NCBI GenBank assembly: GCA_001313065.1
Contig: BBFD01000078.1
Location: 1 to 14,611, forward strand
Origin: Silvimonas sp. JCM 19000
GTDB taxonomy: Bacteria; Pseudomonadota; Gammaproteobacteria; Burkholderiales; Chitinibacteraceae
Reading direction: 5' to 3'
Length of the DNA stretch: 14,611 nt
Part shown: positions 13,768 through 14,611 of the stretch, piece after piece
Layout of the letters: the number at the start of each line of letters is the position of its first letter
Position numbering within the stretch: position 1 is the stretch's first letter
Made by a program: the position numbers and the translations under genes
Notes under the pieces: generated by a model
The model's input: only the letters and a program-made list of their open reading frames with translations
What the model was told of the DNA's origin: nothing
The model's database searches: none

Positions 13768-13801
13768 AAAAAAGCCGGTGCGGATTTCTCCGGCACCGGC
13801 T
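13768..13801 (-). terminator. Cassette-end hairpin terminator, best copy
   Basis: Perfect nine-base arms (13773-13781 and 13793-13801) with an eleven-base loop, followed on the minus strand by T6. It lies 28 bases downstream of the DUF7660 gene. The flank contains a second small hairpin CCGACG-TGGCG-CGTCGG (13729-13745). The whole 13727-13801 block recurs near 335-412. Confidence 0.8.
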
Positions 13802-13828
13802 CAAAAAACAATCTTTGAATCAAGCGGC

Positions 13829-14095
13829 TTATTCGTACATTTTCGACGCATACAGAATATTCGCCAGTGTTCGCCATGTTGGCACTTGTGGCGGCTGTTG
13901 ACCGGTATTCCTGTAGTAGTTATCCATCGATCTAGTCCACTCTTCCATCGCTGAAAGAAAACGCTCAAGCGTTGGATTTTCCCATTCCTCCGCATTGGAT
14001 TCTAAATCCTGTTTAAGCGCGGCGATGAAATCGGCCAAATCATCCTTTGAATCAATTTTCTCGATCTGTTGATATAACGCCACAATAGCCTCCAT
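13829..14095 (-). CDS. DUF7660 immunity protein, intact
   Basis: ATG 14095-14093 overlaps the toxin stop as TAATG and is preferred over the GTG at 14158, which would run 60 bases into the toxin. The product has 88 residues: MEAIVALYQQIEKI, SKDDLADFIAALKQDL, EEWENPTLERFLSAMEEW, MDNYYRNTGQQPP, PTWRTLANILYASKMYE. This is the DUF7660 pattern (F-I/L, E-W-E-N-x-T-L, D-M-D-x-Y-Y, W-x-x-L-A-x-I-L-x-A-x-x-Y-E). Soluble, acidic and helical. No run-length damage. It neutralises, by inference, the toxin encoded by the overlapping upstream frame. Confidence 0.8.
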   Translation of the reverse strand: MEAIVALYQQIEKIDSKDDLADFIAALKQDLESNAEEWENPTLERFLSAMEEWTRSMDNYYRNTGQQPPQVPTWRTLANILYASKMYE

Positions 14096-14611
14096 TACTG
14101 AACCGAACCGCCCTTCACACATACGATGCAGCCATTGTTTGGAGTCGTGAACTTCCACGCCTCCTTAGCTACTTCTTCTGCTGTGGCTGGAGTAATGTTG
14201 ACCGGCACACCCGCCTGACCCGCCGTAAACAAACGTCGATTGTCGAGTGTATAAATCAAGCCATCTTTCTCGAAAACTCTAATCGCCGGTATCTCGCTTG
14301 GCGATAAAGCTCCCGATCTCAGTGCATCGACAGCTTCTTGGATGGAACGACCATCTTTGAAGGTGGCGCTAACGCTACTTTGCGTAAAGCGAATCTTACT
14401 TGCGTCTGCAAGGCCCGATAATCCTTCGGGTATTCCCTTTGCCGCAACAGAGCACCCTACCGCACCCTGCCGTACACCAAGCCCTCAACCCCAGCACCGA
14501 TACTGCCCCCAAGCCCAAGCCCATGCCCAGGCTCTGGTTCAAATTGTACAGGCAGAGACCCCCAATGCGCTTTTTTCTGGTAAAGGCGTGCAGGCCCAAG
14601 CACGGATTTCC
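14095..14611 (-). CDS. ParB/sulfiredoxin-like-fold toxin C-terminus, continues beyond the window
   Basis: Open frame from 14484 to TAA 14097-14095: VRQGAVGCSVAAKG, then SKIRFTQSSVSATFKDGRSI, QEAVDALRSG, IPAIRVFEKDGLIYTLDNRR, LFTAGQAGVPVNITPATAEE, VAKEAWKFTTPNNG, ending KGGSVQ. Strand I-x-V followed by G-x-x-x-x-L-D-x-R-R-L and G-x-x-V-P-V is the ParB-like layout; the nuclease call is by motif only. The pre-toxin part (LPVQFEPEPGHGLGLGGSIG, AGVEGLVYG) is open up to the window edge in a frame one base off, joined near 14470. The toxin domain itself is intact, the best-preserved toxin here. The delivery part of the gene lies beyond 14611. Confidence 0.6.

Noticed and set aside
13727..13801. Integron attC-like recombination site
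   Set aside because: The repeat has paired arms, but no RYYYAAC and GTTRRRY core-site pair flanks it, and no integrase gene is visible. A terminator repeat explains it better.
13355..13804. Long minus-strand frame of about 149 codons across 13355-13804
   Set aside because: It overlaps the well-supported gene at 13369-13614 in another frame, is rich in Arg/Pro/His as expected for a high-GC shadow frame, and runs through the hairpin repeat.
1..14611. CRISPR array, tRNA or insertion sequence with transposase
   Set aside because: No evenly spaced direct repeats, no tRNA-like cloverleaf and no DDE or serine recombinase motifs were seen; all repeats found are linkers or hairpins.

Overview
This window is a toxin/immunity reservoir: a tail-to-head array of short polymorphic-toxin modules, almost all read on the minus strand (right to left). 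No housekeeping gene, tRNA, rRNA, CRISPR array or complete mobile element is visible. YD-repeat/Rhs-core remnants, swappable C-terminal toxin domains followed at once by small immunity genes, and high-GC scraps between lower-GC cassettes suggest an Rhs or similar secreted-toxin island of a Gram-negative proteobacterium. A Xanthomonadaceae-like host (Lysobacter or Xanthomonas type) is a guess, not something the sequence proves.

Layout in transcription order, right to left. 14611-13829: ParB-like-fold toxin tail with a DUF7660 immunity gene, then a hairpin terminator. 13727-13369: a two-gene scrap with its own terminator. 13210-12338: GIY-YIG nuclease toxin and Imm26-type immunity, then a terminator. 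12207-11864: signal-peptide-bearing remnant. 11862-11276: a second, decayed ParB-like toxin with a DUF7660-like remnant. 11275-10629: unknown toxin tail and Imm33-like immunity. 10638-9854: YD-repeat remnant fused to a toxin, plus immunity, then a hairpin. 9745-8532: unknown toxin and a leucine-rich-repeat immunity protein. 8479-8188: DUF5076-like orphan gene. 8050-7190: ART-like toxin and immunity. 6875-6020: unknown toxin and immunity. 5963-4213: four immunity-like genes in a row without toxins. 4098-3028: HNH toxin and DUF4265 immunity, then a hairpin. 2930-1983: second ART-like toxin with an EF-Tu-domain-3-like immunity protein, then a hairpin. 1590-434: toxin with linker and immunity, then a hairpin. 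327-140: truncated immunity remnant, then a hairpin. Two plus-strand scraps (about 1576-1876 and 4132-4193) come from one foreign small gene.

Toxin and immunity genes are usually coupled by ATGA or TAATG overlaps or a 1-base gap, so each pair reads as one unit. A related hairpin terminator lies downstream of several immunity genes, and what follows it is usually a gene missing its front end. This looks like the scar of repeated cassette exchange at the 3' end of a large toxin gene. No promoter or full-length delivery gene is visible, so the cassettes are probably silent unless recombined.

Most reading frames are broken. Many breaks sit in runs of 6-9 identical bases and are repaired by changing run length. 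Others are nonsense codons or missense changes in active sites. The first class may be sequencing error; the second looks like real decay.
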